A DNA stretch of 64,000 nt. It comes from Utricularia gibba. Its lineage: Eukaryota; Streptophyta; Magnoliopsida; Lamiales; Lentibulariaceae. Positions within the stretch are counted from its first letter, which is position 1, and each line of letters begins with the position of its first letter. Below the pieces are notes generated by a model. That model had not been told where the DNA came from. It was given only the letters and a program-made list of their open reading frames with translations, and did not search any database. This document shows, one piece after another, positions 12,013 through 23,066 of the stretch. Position numbers and translations under genes: made by a program. The stretch spans positions 1,426,001 through 1,490,000 of the forward strand of contig NEEC01000018.1 of NCBI GenBank assembly GCA_002189035.1, read 5' to 3'.

Positions 12013-12574
12013 TAGACTTGTAATTGGTTTGAACTGGAACCATGGTTTCGGTTTTGGATCTGTTCAGATGGATGCCAATTTGAGATATTTGGAATTGGAA
12101 AATCATGGTTTCAACCCGTGAGGAATCGATGATTCAAAATTGTTAATGATTCTAGGCATAATTGACAAGTGTTATGAGAATTTGGAAAAAAAAAATTAAA
12201 ATAACTATAAATTTTCTAGACACTCTTAACGTCTTACATGAATGATTGAATAACTTTTTTTATTTTCAAAACTGTTTTTAGTTACTCTTAACAACTATTA
12301 TGGAAAACTGAAAAATTCTCAAAAAACATTATACATTTTGTAGGCATCCACAATCGCTCATGTGAGCACTTGAAAATTAAATTCTAAAAAATTGTATGGT
12401 TTCGATTTGATTCAATGTTTTCAATTTTAATTTTGGTTCGATTTATGGTTTAAAATTCTGTTTTCAATTCAAAATCAATAATAAACCACGATTCATGAAT
12501 TTACGGTTCAAAAAAACTATTCGGTTCTAAACCGAAACCGATCGGTTTGGAAGTTGGAATCGGTTGCATCTCTA
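12013..12574. mobile_element. Possible hAT-type MITE (gg/aaaccg-rich)
   Basis: The segment starts tagacttgtaattggtttg. Its end, read on the opposite strand, starts tagagatgcaaccgattcc. Flanking 8-mers ctatgcac and ccatgcaa match at six of eight positions, suggesting an old 8-bp target duplication. The interior is rich in self-similar ggttcgat/aaaccgaa words and has no open reading frame. A related interior occurs at 56650-56825 (both contain aataaaccacgat). The element type is inferred and the ends are imperfect. Confidence 0.4.
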
Positions 12575-12857
12575 CCATGCAACATAGAGATTTTTTTTTC
12601 TACATTTTGCCAAAATTTTTCATATTGGATTGAATATGCTATTGGAATTCTAAAGTTAAATGTACTTAGGTGAGAGTATTAAATTATGTGATCCATTTTT
12701 TTAATTCGATACTTTACATGTCTTTTGTTTTAAAAGAATTAATCTTTGGTCTCAATTTATTTATCCTCGTTAATAAAATTTAGAAAAAAATTTCATATTG
12801 GATTGAACTCGGATTTTTTTAATTTATTCGTTAAAATTAATTTATTTTTTAATAATT

Positions 12858-14117
12858 TTAATTATGACGCAAGGCCCACGGGTCAACTCTACAGACCGCT
12901 ATCCGCCAAACCTTGATATCACCATCAAAGCTTCCACTAATCACTTTCACATGGTTATCTCCGCCGCCGTATTCCGCCGCTAGGGACCTCACCGGGGATC
13001 GGTGCCGATCCAATACCGTCAAGCAAGAGTAGCTGCCCTCCACCCGCCTCCGCCAAATCCTCACCGTCTGATCCGCCGAACCGCTGAAAAGCAAATTGTC
13101 AACGTTGACCAAGCACAGTATTGCTTTTGAGTGTCCTCTGAGTGCGCCCCGCGCCGCCATGTGATGATCATTGCCGTCTTCTCTTTCCCACACGAGAATG
13201 GATCTGTCGGAGGACCCAGAGAAGAGAACCGACCCGTTTGGGTTCAGGGAGAGTGCATTGACGGCTGATTTGTGTCTCTCGAGAGATGAAACTAGGGTGT
13301 ATTTTTTGCCCATGTTCTTCCATACCTTGATTCTCCGATCTGCGGAGCCGGTGTATATGAATCCGTCTATTGAAACCGCCACCGCGTTAATGGCGTCGTC
13401 GTGGGCTCTGTTAATTGATCGGAGGCAGTGATTTCTCCGGCCACCCCAGAATTTGATGCTTCGATCCCATGAAATCGATACGATCGAATCGCCGTCCATT
13501 TCACAGACTGCTAACCCTGAAACCGCGTCGTAATGCTCTACGCTGAGCTTCATTCTGTGGCGGCGGACCTTGACGTAGTTTTTCGGTAGAAGGGATCTCC
13601 AAAACCGATCTGAAATCGTCGGAAGGGAAGCGATTTGTTTGTGCTGTTTCTGATCATTAACAATCCACACCCTGATTCTGCAATCTTGATGGGCGGTATA
13701 GATTTTCCCGGCAAGAAATGCTATCGATTTCACAGCACCCGATGAGGTCTTCTCCTTGTTGAAGCTGTCCACTAGGGAGTTGTCTATCAACTCGTAGACA
13801 TTGATTTCGTTTCCCACGGCAGCGTAAACCAGATTCCTATGGATGGCAAGGAAATTGGCGGCACTTTCACATCGGCGGTGGAGGGTGCTGCACTTCACAA
13901 CGGTGGCGGGGGAATCGCTGGATAGCGTGAGCCTATCGAGGGATGGAAGTGAAGGAAGTGTTGCGATGGAGACGTTACTGTGTATGCTGATGTTGCTTTC
14001 CGATGACCCAAGCTGCGAGTCAGAGAAACCGTCTAGGGACGGTGATCTCCCGCTCAAGGAACAAGGCGGAAGCGGCGGCGAGAATGGGTCGCCGGAATTT
14101 GCCACGGTGGAGGACAT
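12858..14117 (-). CDS. WD40-repeat protein, JINGUBANG-like
   Basis: This single-exon gene encodes 419 aa. A Ser/Pro-rich N-terminus of about 75 residues precedes seven WD40 repeats. Visible repeat cores are IYTAHQDCRIRVWIV, SIVSISWDRSIKFWGG, FIYTGSADRRIKVWKN, VLFSGSSDRSILVWER, LLFSGSADQTVRIWRR and VISGSFDGDIKVWRI. An inserted basic stretch (LPKNYVKVRRHR) lies between repeats two and three, as in the JINGUBANG group. Arabidopsis JGB is a negative regulator of pollen germination; paralogues have various or unknown roles. WD40 propellers serve as protein-binding scaffolds. Family assignment is good; orthology to JGB itself is uncertain. Confidence 0.85.
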   Translation of the reverse strand: MSSTVANSGDPFSPPLPPCSLSGRSPSLDGFSDSQLGSSESNISIHSNVSIATLPSLPSLDRLTLSSDSPATVVKCSTLHRRCESAANFLAIHRNLVYAAVGNEINVYELIDNSLVDSFNKEKTSSGAVKSIAFLAGKIYTAHQDCRIRVWIVNDQKQHKQIASLPTISDRFWRSLLPKNYVKVRRHRMKLSVEHYDAVSGLAVCEMDGDSIVSISWDRSIKFWGGRRNHCLRSINRAHDDAINAVAVSIDGFIYTGSADRRIKVWKNMGKKYTLVSSLERHKSAVNALSLNPNGSVLFSGSSDRSILVWEREDGNDHHMAARGALRGHSKAILCLVNVDNLLFSGSADQTVRIWRRRVEGSYSCLTVLDRHRSPVRSLAAEYGGGDNHVKVISGSFDGDIKVWRIAVCRVDPWALRHN

Positions 14118-14599
14118 ATTCTCAACTCCGATCGCTTTTTGTTACGGAAGCCAAGACGCGATATTTACGAGTCGAAAAGCGTGGTAACAGTGAAAGCGCG
14201 ATTCAAATCAAACATTTCTGCTACCATTTTTTTATTGACCTTATCGATGGACAATAATGGAAATTCACAATAATTTATTAAATAATATTTTATTACTGCC
14301 GCGTGGTCAACGATTAAAAAAAACGAAAATACGTCATAAAAAGTGTGTTTAGTATATGATATTAAATATTACATTTGTATATCAAAATCTAATGTTTATC
14401 AAATGATAAGATTTATTAATGATTGAAATAATGATTAGATATTTAAAAATACTCATGATTCATTTAACGTTTCTATTCTATTTTTAATTTTAATTTACAT
14501 TAAAAATATTAAAACATAAATATATTGTAATATAAATAAAAAAATTTTCAATATTTAAATTTCATAAGTAAATACACCATGTAGTTATTGAGCCTTATA

Positions 14600-14730
14600 G
14601 GCCCAGTGTGGAAGTTCATGTCCTTAAGTTGGGCGTGCAGTTGAGCTCACCTAAAATAACGGGCCACGTAGGCCCATAAAACGTGTGGCGCGCACCACCT
14701 TTCGGATAAGAAGATAAAATGATCCTGACC
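14600..14730 (+). promoter_or_regulatory. Candidate PSBY promoter elements (site II, I-box)
   Basis: Two GGCCCA motifs (14600-14605 and 14671-14676) and a GATAAG I-box (14705-14710) with a second GATAA at 14713 lie within 180 bases upstream of the PSBY start codon. GGCCCA/site II and I-box motifs are common in nuclear genes for plastid and photosynthetic proteins. Their function here is inferred. Confidence 0.4.
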
Positions 14731-14779
14731 TCCTGAACCCATCTTCGTCGATTTTGATTCACCGGAAGCAAGCTCGGAA

Positions 14780-15328
14780 ATGGCTGCGGCGATGGCGACT
14801 TCTATGGCGGTTGCGAACCTCAAAATAATCTCTGGGAAGGCGAGATGCGTCACTAAGGCCACGCCGCCAAAGTCCGTTAACCTCCGCTCTGCCTCGACCG
14901 CTTCGGGAAGCGGGGTTCTCGCCGGGGCTGTCTTTTCCGCGCTGGCGATCTCAGATCCAGCCATCGCGGCGCAGCAGCTGGCGGAGATCGCGGAAGCCGA
15001 CAATCGGGGCCTGGCGCTACTCCTCCCGATCATCCCAGCGATCGCGTGGGTGCTTTTCAATATTCTGCAGCCGGCTCTGAATCAGATCAACAGAATGAGG
15101 AATACCAAATCCAAAGGGGTGATTGTAGGTTTGGGTCTTGGTGGGTTGGGTCTGCTGCACCACGCGCCGCCGGCTTCCGCCGGCAGTCTCGGTGAACTGG
15201 CGGAGGCGGCTGGCGGTGACAACCGAGGGCAACTGTTGCTGCTCGTTGTAGCGCCGGCGATTGCTTGGGTGTTGTTCAACATTCTTCAGCCAGCTTTGAA
15301 TCAGATCAACAGGATGAGGTCCAAGTAA
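14780..15328 (+). CDS. PSBY: Photosystem II PsbY polyprotein, chloroplast precursor
   Basis: This single exon encodes 182 aa. Residues 1-60 are a Ser/Ala/Lys-rich chloroplast transit peptide followed by a hydrophobic targeting stretch. Two near-identical single-span modules follow, at about 64-111 and about 137-182. Each has an acidic N-side (AEIAEADNRG; AEAAGGDNRG) and the core IAWVLFNILQPALNQINRM. The intervening hydrophobic stretch, about 113-134 (VIVGLGLGGLGLL..PPASA), looks like a second thylakoid signal with an Ala-x-Ala cleavage site. This is the known architecture of plant PSBY, processed into two small PSII subunits, PsbY-1 and PsbY-2, near cytochrome b559. The product acts in the thylakoid membrane. 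Confidence 0.95.
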   Translation: MAAAMATSMAVANLKIISGKARCVTKATPPKSVNLRSASTASGSGVLAGAVFSALAISDPAIAAQQLAEIAEADNRGLALLLPIIPAIAWVLFNILQPALNQINRMRNTKSKGVIVGLGLGGLGLLHHAPPASAGSLGELAEAAGGDNRGQLLLLVVAPAIAWVLFNILQPALNQINRMRSK

Positions 15329-16721
15329 AAGTGAATGACCAAAACACCCTCCCCATATTCCCTTGGGCCATCCATGTTAATCCGTTGAAGGAATGGGCAA
15401 TTTAGTACTTGCGTTCACCCTCTCGGGCTATTTCCAATTTAATCCTCTATTTTGACGCCATTATTATTATGATTTATAAAACATTTATAAAAATTCCATT
15501 TCACATGAATTTTAATTTTAATTGTATATTTAATAAAAGAATGTTTTACACATATATTTATATAATCTATCTATCAATTACCTACACTTAATTATGACTA
15601 AATTATTATTCATAATTAAAACAGTCAAACATATAATGTTGGTATCGAAAATAAGCATTTACCATGGAGGAGGTTAAAAGGGACAAGATAAACTCTCCCT
15701 TTGAGACAAGAACTTATGGGGAGCTGAAATCGGAAATCATTATCAGCATCAAGTCGGCTAACCTGGACAGGCCAGAGGAAGGCTAAATAGCTAAGGGGCA
15801 TAAATCGATCTTTAAGGACACGAAAAGGATAACATTAGAAACCAATTGTTTTGACACAATTTGAAAAACAGTCGATCTATAAGAGTCATACCAGACGACA
15901 ATTATCTATCAATAGGATTACTTGAATACCAACATATGTTGAAAATAATTGACATTCTCAGAAATCATCAACAAAACCTTTACTATGTATAGACAAGTAT
16001 TTGAGGAGAACTTCATTTTGCCTTTCTCCTTCTCTCTTTAGTAAAACCAACTTCTCGGGAGAACTATTTCAACTCTAAGGTTTTCCACTTCTATGATTTC
16101 CACATAAAAGCCATAGTCTTTTACCGATTTAACACCTAAAATTGGACACTTTCCTTCAGTCCATTTATGATCACAACATATAATCTTTTTTAATATAATA
16201 TATATTTTTATGTAATTAAGTTTTATATATAATTACTTGATTCATTGAATACTTAATTTCAACATAAATAATTTATATTTATTTAAAAATAAATAATTCA
16301 TAATATCAAATGCATCCTTAACATTTTTATATTAAAATTTAATTTTTAATGTCAAATTATTATCAACATTTATAATTTTAATCACAATTTTTTTTCTTAT
16401 TTTTTTGCAGTGGGGTACTGACTTCTGCCTCTGGTTGGGTTTGCAGTACTTCACCGACCATTCACCACAATCCAAATGTGTGAAAGTAGGTGCATTAAGT
16501 GTCAGCTGGTGACACGCACACAGACAAGGGGAAAAGCAGCCGGTTTCTGTAAGAATGCCTGTGGCCATTTCCAAATTCGAACCTCCCGTCTTCGTGTTTC
16601 CCCTTCTATCTTGTCCTAACCCCATCCCACGTTGGTTCCTACAGTTTGTTAACCAGGTGCATATGAAGGCGATCATCTTTTTTGTAAAGAGTGAATATGA
16701 ATACAGTTTGTTGTTGTGACC
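15329..16721. other. Intergenic region with repeat-like DNA
   Basis: The first 300 bases include the PSBY 3' UTR and AT-rich DNA. From about 15640 (tgttggtatcgaaaataag) to about 16160 is a block of more even composition, with only a short 40-codon open frame at 15664. It looks like an LTR or other non-coding repeat, but I could not find paired ends. The segment 16175-16270 resembles the repeat at 11520-11650. Confidence 0.4.
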
Positions 16722-18245
16722 TCAACCTGTGGAAAAAAACAGGCTTTCACCGAGGGATCTCATGAATTGGGCAGGGACATCACCAAGTAGCCCGTGATCA
16801 CTGTAATGGGAGTATTCGCCATGCTCGAAGCTATGGTCCCCGGTCTGTCCACCCCCATAAATGGAGTCGCCATCCTCATCATATCCATTCCGATGCGAGC
16901 CCCTGAACAAGCCTTTGTCTGGATGGAGACGATGCTGGGATTCCGGTGGTAGCTGAAAAGCTGTGGGCGGCGTCCCTGGAATGCTGCTCTCTTCGTCAAG
17001 AGCAGGAGTCTTGCGCTGCTGCTGCTGCTGCTTCAACTGCCTCTCTTTCTCGAACCTGCTCAGGAATAGCCTGTACTTCTGAAACCATAAAAGAACTGTT
17101 ATGACACATGTCGTAGGTATCTGTTTAAATGGTACATTGGTTGCAGAGTTGAAATAAATGGCTGATTTGATTGTTGAGACAGTATGGCATTAGTCCGAGA
17201 ATGGGGTTTATACCAGACACAATTGAATGTTTGATCCAACAAATGCAACTAATGTTTCTTTTCAAATCATAACTCGCTATACCTGTAGATGGCTTGCCAC
17301 ATTTTCTCTGGTTAGCCATGGAACCTCCATCAAGTCGAGTATTTTCTTCGGCCCGGCTTCTGCAACCAAGAGAATGAAATCAACCCCCAAAGAGTTAGTT
17401 CTTGGTGAATGAGGAATCAGGGCTCACTCTCAATGCCGATCTGATTGACTGCCTGCACGAACTTGTGATGAAGGTCGACGCTCCAAACCACTCTGGCTTT
17501 CTTGGTGGTGGTGGTAGCAGAAGAAGAAGAAGAAGTGGCGTCACCGGAACAAGAAACCCCATCATTGGGCTTCTTATCAGCAGCTTCCTTCTTCCTCTGC
17601 CCGTGCGCATAATCTGCACTGAAAAAGAAGCCACTCTTCTTCTCTTCAAACAAAGACCCCTCTTTGATTCTGCCTTCCACGAGCACCCTTCTTCTCAAAG
17701 CATGCATCCGTATGTCCCGAATGTCCTTCGCTCTTACAGGCTTTAAAAGGTATCCACAGGCGCCGTACTGCACTCCTTTCGTTATCCGGTCCATCTCTCC
17801 ATCTGCCGACATAACTGCAACGCACATTACAAGAGGATGCTTCCGTCAGTCACCTCACCTCACCCTCACCGGCGCAACGCAATCAACGCAACTCACTTAT
17901 GACGGGAAGATCCATCTCCAGGCCAACATGCTGCACAAGCTTGTACCCGTCCATATCCGACACGTTGATATCGCATATCACGATGTCGAACCTTCCCCTT
18001 CCTTCTCGAAGAAAGAACATCGCAACCCGACCCAAATGGCACGTCGTCACTGCAAGGGAAGCAACCACATGTATTTTTTTCTTACACAGATGAAGCAGAA
18101 TGGAGAGAAAGGATAACCGGGAACCTTGGTATTTGCATCTGTGAAGCATCTTCGCGAGACTGTTCAAGGAGGTGAGATCATCGTCCACCACGAGGACCCG
18201 GAGGCCTTCCGGGGAGCCGCCTTCGACAGCCGCGCCCGCCTCCAT
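16722..18245 (-). CDS. Type-B two-component response regulator
   Basis: Five exons (18125-18245, 17897-18049, 17428-17814, 17283-17359, 16722-17078) sum to 1095 nt, giving 364 aa. The receiver domain has the acidic pair in VVDDD (D21-D23), phospho-acceptor Asp67 ([14 protein letters not shown]), Ser94 in [10 protein letters not shown] and Lys116 in LLKPV. A Ser/Lys-rich linker leads to a Myb-like GARP DNA-binding domain ([44 protein letters not shown]). The C-terminus is short, with poly-Gln, Gly, Asp and His-rich sequence. Type-B ARRs are nuclear transcription factors activated by His-Asp phosphorelay in cytokinin signalling. The product is shorter than ARR1/ARR2, lacking their long Gln/Pro activation region, and more like the ARR11/ARR14 size class. 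Receiver residue Cys66 and the NVSDMDG loop differ from the usual pattern. Confidence 0.88.
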
Positions 18246-19260
18246 CTCGCCGGCGATAGCAAGGCAGTGATTACCAAGATAGACTATATAAAATAGACAC
18301 TTGGGTTCCAATTATAGGTCTCTCTTTTGTTTGCTAGCTCAAAACCAGGTCTAAAACTATTGTTTTTTCCGCATAATTATAGTAAAATTCCTGGTTCATG
18401 TAAGGGTGTAATCACATTAGGTAAATCCCACAAGAAAATTGAGAGTTTATATACAAGTATTTTTTTCAAATTTTGTATGAACCTTTTTATTTGAAATTGG
18501 ATAAGGTAATAATTGTATATACAAAACAGACAATATTATATCAAAGAGTCCTAAGTTTTGAAGGGGGAAGAATGACCTGACCTAAAGAAGGGTGCAATCA
18601 TCTCAAGTAAATATCACATTAATTACGCACATAGAGGAGAAAGAATTTATAAAAAAAAGATACTTGATAATCTCATATGAAACCATTTACTTAAAAAGAA
18701 ATAACGTAAAATTATGATTATTGATTATCCAAAATGAATAATATTGTGTAATTAAAGCCTCACAATCATAATTTCTTATTGTTTGGTCTTGTGTAGAGCA
18801 GCCTAATTCATTTTTAAAATAGTTTAATATTATCGTTTTTTGTTATTATTATTGAAAAATAGAATTGCAATGGGTCCCAATTTAGCTGTAGTGATCGGAC
18901 ATGTAGCGCGCCGGGAGCTGTCCGGACGCAGCAGTGGACCACCGCCACATTATTGTCCATTTGTGTGGGAAACGTACGCCCAATTTTGCTTTCTTTTTTT
19001 TTTTATTATTTATCCAAAATTTAAAATATAGTCGACATAAAGATAAGCATTAAAAATTTGCGCATTTTATTTCTATTTCATGTTTTCTTTTAAATAATTA
19101 TTATGATATATGAACCAGTGCTATTTTGAATAATTATTATGAAATAGAATGATCATGTAATTCTTGTTCAAGATCTTTTATGAGAAAAAATTACTAAATC
19201 ATGATAATTACAAAACTCATATGGATAATAATAATTATTTTATTTTATTTTAATATGTAT
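18246..19260. other. Intergenic region upstream of the response regulator
   Basis: This is 5' flank of the response-regulator gene followed by AT-rich DNA. A short GC-richer patch at 18890-18960 has no supported coding sequence. Confidence 0.5.
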
Positions 19261-19650
19261 GTCCAATTTCATAAAAAGACAACTAAAATGGATGTATTAA
19301 AAAAATGGATATTGCATATGAAAACAAATTGGTCATATAATGTGTGATAAATAAACGCCAATTTCATAAAAAAAAAAAACAACTAAAATGAATGTATTAA
19401 AAAAGTGGATATTGCATATGTAAATAATTGGTCGTATAATATGTGATAAATAAACGCCAATTTCATAAAAAGACAACTAAAATGGATATATTAAAAATGG
19501 TTATTATATATGTAAAAAATTGGTCGTATAATGTGTGATAGTTAAACGCCAATTTCATAAAAAGACAATTAAAATGGATGTATTAAAAAAATTGATTATA
19601 TAGTGTAAGAGAGAAAAACGCCAATTTTCTAAATTGTCCTAAAATGAATA
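19261..19650. repeat. Tandem repeat, about 4.5 units of 72-99 bp
   Basis: Units start with gccaatttcataaaaagac at 19261 (variant start), 19356, 19455, 19547 and a partial one at 19619. Each continues with aactaaaatg..gtattaaaaa, then ttggtcgtataatgtgtgat, then aaacgcc. Spacing is 95, 99, 92 and 72 bases. Copies differ by substitutions and A-run length, so the array is not recent. There is no coding potential. Confidence 0.85.
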
Positions 19651-21600
19651 TCCTAATGATAAAATAAGTGTGGTTGGTTAGCAGGAACCGTGGCGTGGTG
19701 AGCACAGGATTTGATTGGTCAGAAACAATCACAACAGCGTAATAAAAAGACAAGGCTGATGGACCGCAGAGACGGTCGGACGGATGCGTTGTTGGGTCGA
19801 GTGGTCACTCTCTGTGTTTTTTTCCGGTCGACCGGCGGTTTCTGTTTCCTGGGGTGTGGAAAGATTCACTCTTCTGTAGTTCCTTTTGTAGTACCATTAC
19901 CGGGATTTGGATTAAAAAAAGAGAAAAACTCCGAGGAATGGATTAAGGGTTTCTTCTTTTGTGAAATCTAAGCATCTTCCTGTTCGAGGCGGGCGCCGTG
20001 GCGTCGCTGTTGGGGCGATTGGCCGGGCCAGTTGCATGTGGGAGTAAAGGCTCGTGGAGCCTGGGGGATCGGGAGGCACATGGCGGCGTCGGTCACGTGA
20101 CCATCGGAAAATAATTAAATTACTCGGCTCCAGAAGGGTCCATGAATTAACAAAAATAATAATAATAATATTATTATTTTTTGGTTGCCGACCAATGAGG
20201 AATTTTCAACGTTATTGGATTATTAAATGGATATATTTGTCGTTTATTTGGGTGTTAAAATTAATTAATCATATGACTAGTAACACGTCATGTTTGGTAG
20301 TGACACTTCGATGCATAATGAGGACAAAGCGACGTCGTTGGCATCGACGCTGTCTCATGACGTTTGGTTACAATTGTTTAAGCCCTTGTGATGTGGTTGT
20401 GTGTGTCCTATGTAACCATTGATGTTATAAAATGTGATGGATGGGAATCACGAGTGGATCTTGAAATTCGATTTAAGAGCTAAAAATAATTTCAAATGTT
20501 GAAATACAACGTAGAAAAAAAAAAGAAAAACTCAAATTTTAATATATGATAAAGATGATTAGATTGTAAGCGACCCTTTGAACACATATTTATGTTGATA
20601 TTAGGAGATGATTATTAGGTTTTTTTTTACAAAGATTGTTGTATTTAGGGTTATATTCAAAATCATGTTTTTAAAAATATGTATGTTTTTATATTTTGAA
20701 TTTATAATGATACACGTTCATCTTATATAATATTATTTATTTTGAACATATAATTTTCATAATTTCATATTTTCCCCATCTTTAACCTATATTTTCAGAA
20801 GTTTACCTATACTTACTTTTTTCAAACCAAACATATTTAACTCTAGAATTCCTCTCAAGTACCATCTATCGTATTCGAAAAAAAAATTTATTACAAGATT
20901 TGTATAATCATTTTATTCAATTACATCCTTACTTCTTCGATAGGCGATATATGATTCATCTAAAACCCTTTCACCCTTCCCCGACACGCGGCATCACAAA
21001 GTTGCTTTGAGATTTAGTGTGTAAGTTTTTCAAAGAAAAACCCGTTCCAGAGTGGTCGTCTTCCCTCCTGCTCTCTCCCGGGTAAGGAGGCAGAGTTTTC
21101 ATGGTTCTCCGTTGAAGATTTGCCTGTAAATACACATGCTGGTAACAGCCATGATTTTACTTCAATAAGTAGATTGGTAGACATATCGATAAGCTCAATG
21201 AAACGAAGTGTTTCTGCATATGCAGGGCACCTGCAATAACAGCAGAAAGATGGGGAGTGGGAAGAACAACTACAACAGGGGGTTCCAATCAAGGTTGCTG
21301 AAGTCCATGATAATGCACAAGTTGATGGAATCAGTACGCCCTTTTACAGATGATAGAAGTCATGGCGTTATGGTCACAACCATTACAAACAAGCATGATT
21401 ATGCCTAAAAGGGTGTAATCTGGAATGCCTGTAGAGTTTATTCCGTTGAGTGAATGATGGTGGCGATGATTTTCCTACAAAAACATTGAAACGGGAATGG
21501 TGTAAAATGGCTACGACATTCGGATAACTGCAGAGAAGAATTTTTCAACATGAAGTCAGGAGGTTAACATGATAGAAAGCAAAGTCACCTGATGGAAGGA
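19651..21600. other. Intergenic region with a GC-rich island
   Basis: The stretch 19680-20110 is clearly GC-richer than its surroundings and ends with a perfect 12-bp palindrome, GGTCACGTGACC, at 20091-20102 (a G-box core). No convincing ORF from an ATG is present. It could be a promoter or 5' exon of an unrecognised transcript. The stretch 20430-20940 is AT-rich. The stretch 21000-21600 is of exon-like composition on both strands and probably includes the 3' UTR of the complex I gene. Confidence 0.4.
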
Positions 21601-23060
21601 TTAGGCGGCAGCAGCCTGCTGCAACTCTCGGTCAGCATGCTCTCTGATCCTTCGTTCGAGCTCAGGTCGAAAGTGCCGGATGAGGCCCTGAACAGGCCAA
21701 GCAGCAGCATCACCCAATGCACAGATAGTGTGACCTTCGATCTGTTTTGTCACCTCCTGAAGCATATCAATTTCCTCCAGTTTAGCATTTCCAACTTTCA
21801 TTCTTTCCATGATCATCCAAAGCCATCCTGTGCCTTCCCTACAAGGCGTACACTGCCCACAGCTCTCATGTTTGTAAAAGTAAGAAAGTCTAGCAATTGC
21901 ATCCACGATATCAGTGGACTTGTCCATCACGATAACAGCAGCTGTTCCTAATCCTGATTGGACAGCCTTAAGGGCATCATAGTCCATGAGCACATCCTCA
22001 CATATGTCCTTGGTTATCAACGGAACTGATGAACCACCAGGTATAACAGCAAGTAAGTTATCCCATCCCCACGAACACCACCGCAGTGTCTCTCTATTAG
22101 CTCCTTAAACGGTATGCTCATCTCCTCTTCAACAGTGCATGGCTTGTTTACATGGCCAGAGATACAAAACAGTTTCGTTCCAGAGTTATTTTTCCTTCCA
22201 AAACTTGCAAACCATTCTGGTCCACGCCTTAGAATCGTGGGTGAAACAGCTACTGTTTCGACATTTGTAACTGTGGTTGGGCAGCCATACAGCCCTGCAT
22301 TGGCTGGAAATGGAGGCTTCAGCCTCGGTTTTCCTTGCTTGCCCTCGAGGCTTTCCAGAAGAGCTGTCTCTTCACCACATATGTAAGCTCCAGCGCCAAA
22401 GTGGATATGCACATCAAAATCATAGCCTGATCCACATGCATTCTTTCCCAGCAATCCAGCCTGATAAGCTTCTCTCCTGGCGATCTCCAAGTTCCTTCTT
22501 TCATTGACATACTCACCACGAATATAAATATAGGCAGCAGTCGCCCTCATTCCTACACCAGCTATTAAGCACCCTTCTAGCAACTTATGAGGATCATGGC
22601 GCATAATCTCTCTGTCTTTGCATGTTCCTGGTTCGCTTTCATCAGCATTAACAACGAGGTATGAAGGACGGCCGTCAGATGTTTTTGGCATAAAAGACCA
22701 TTTCAGACCAGAAGGAAATCCAGCACCCCCTCGGCCCCTAAGACCAGATTTCTTCATCTCATTGACAATCCAATCAGCGCCCTTCAGCACAAGGTCCTTT
22801 GTCCGATACCAATCCCCACGTTTCATTGCACCCTTCAAAAACGGGTCATGCAGCCCATACAGATTTGTGAAAATCCGATCCTCATCTTTCAGACCTCCAA
22901 AATGAGTCTTCTCCGGAGGAGGAGGAGGTGGTGGAGGTTGCTGAGCGGCAGGCGTCGTGTTCGCTCCAGCCTCAGCACTCAAAAGTCTGCTCGTCAGGTA
23001 CCAACTCCGACGTGATTCCCGAGCCAAAGCGCTCCACTTCAGAGAAAGAAGGCCTCTCAT
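21601..23060 (-). CDS. NDUFV1: NADH dehydrogenase flavoprotein 1 (complex I 51-kDa subunit), with 1-base frameshift
   Basis: The coding sequence is uninterrupted by introns. With one base restored it would encode 486 aa, the length I recall for the Arabidopsis protein. A mitochondrial presequence with poly-Pro comes first. The NADH/FMN-binding stretches [16 protein letters not shown] and [20 protein letters not shown] follow, then the N3 4Fe-4S ligand motif [13 protein letters not shown]. The enzyme oxidises NADH at the tip of the complex I matrix arm. As given, the frame changes after residue 330 or so: CGGVRG is read on into a wrong frame ending 22017, while the expected continuation ([16 protein letters not shown]) is in the next frame and runs intact to the TAA at 21601. 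The missing base falls in a CCCC run at 22067-22070 (plus strand). Everything else is highly conserved, so a sequence error is more likely than a pseudogene. Confidence 0.93.
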
Positions 23061-23066
23061 AGGCGC

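Noticed and set aside
19711-19971. Open frame in the GC-rich island
   Set aside because: It starts with TTG, has no ATG near its beginning, and its composition (poly-Lys, Phe-rich end) is not protein-like.
21014-21420. Overlapping open frames on both strands downstream of NDUFV1
   Set aside because: They start at non-ATG codons or lack any family features; the region is better explained as 3' UTR or non-coding transcript.
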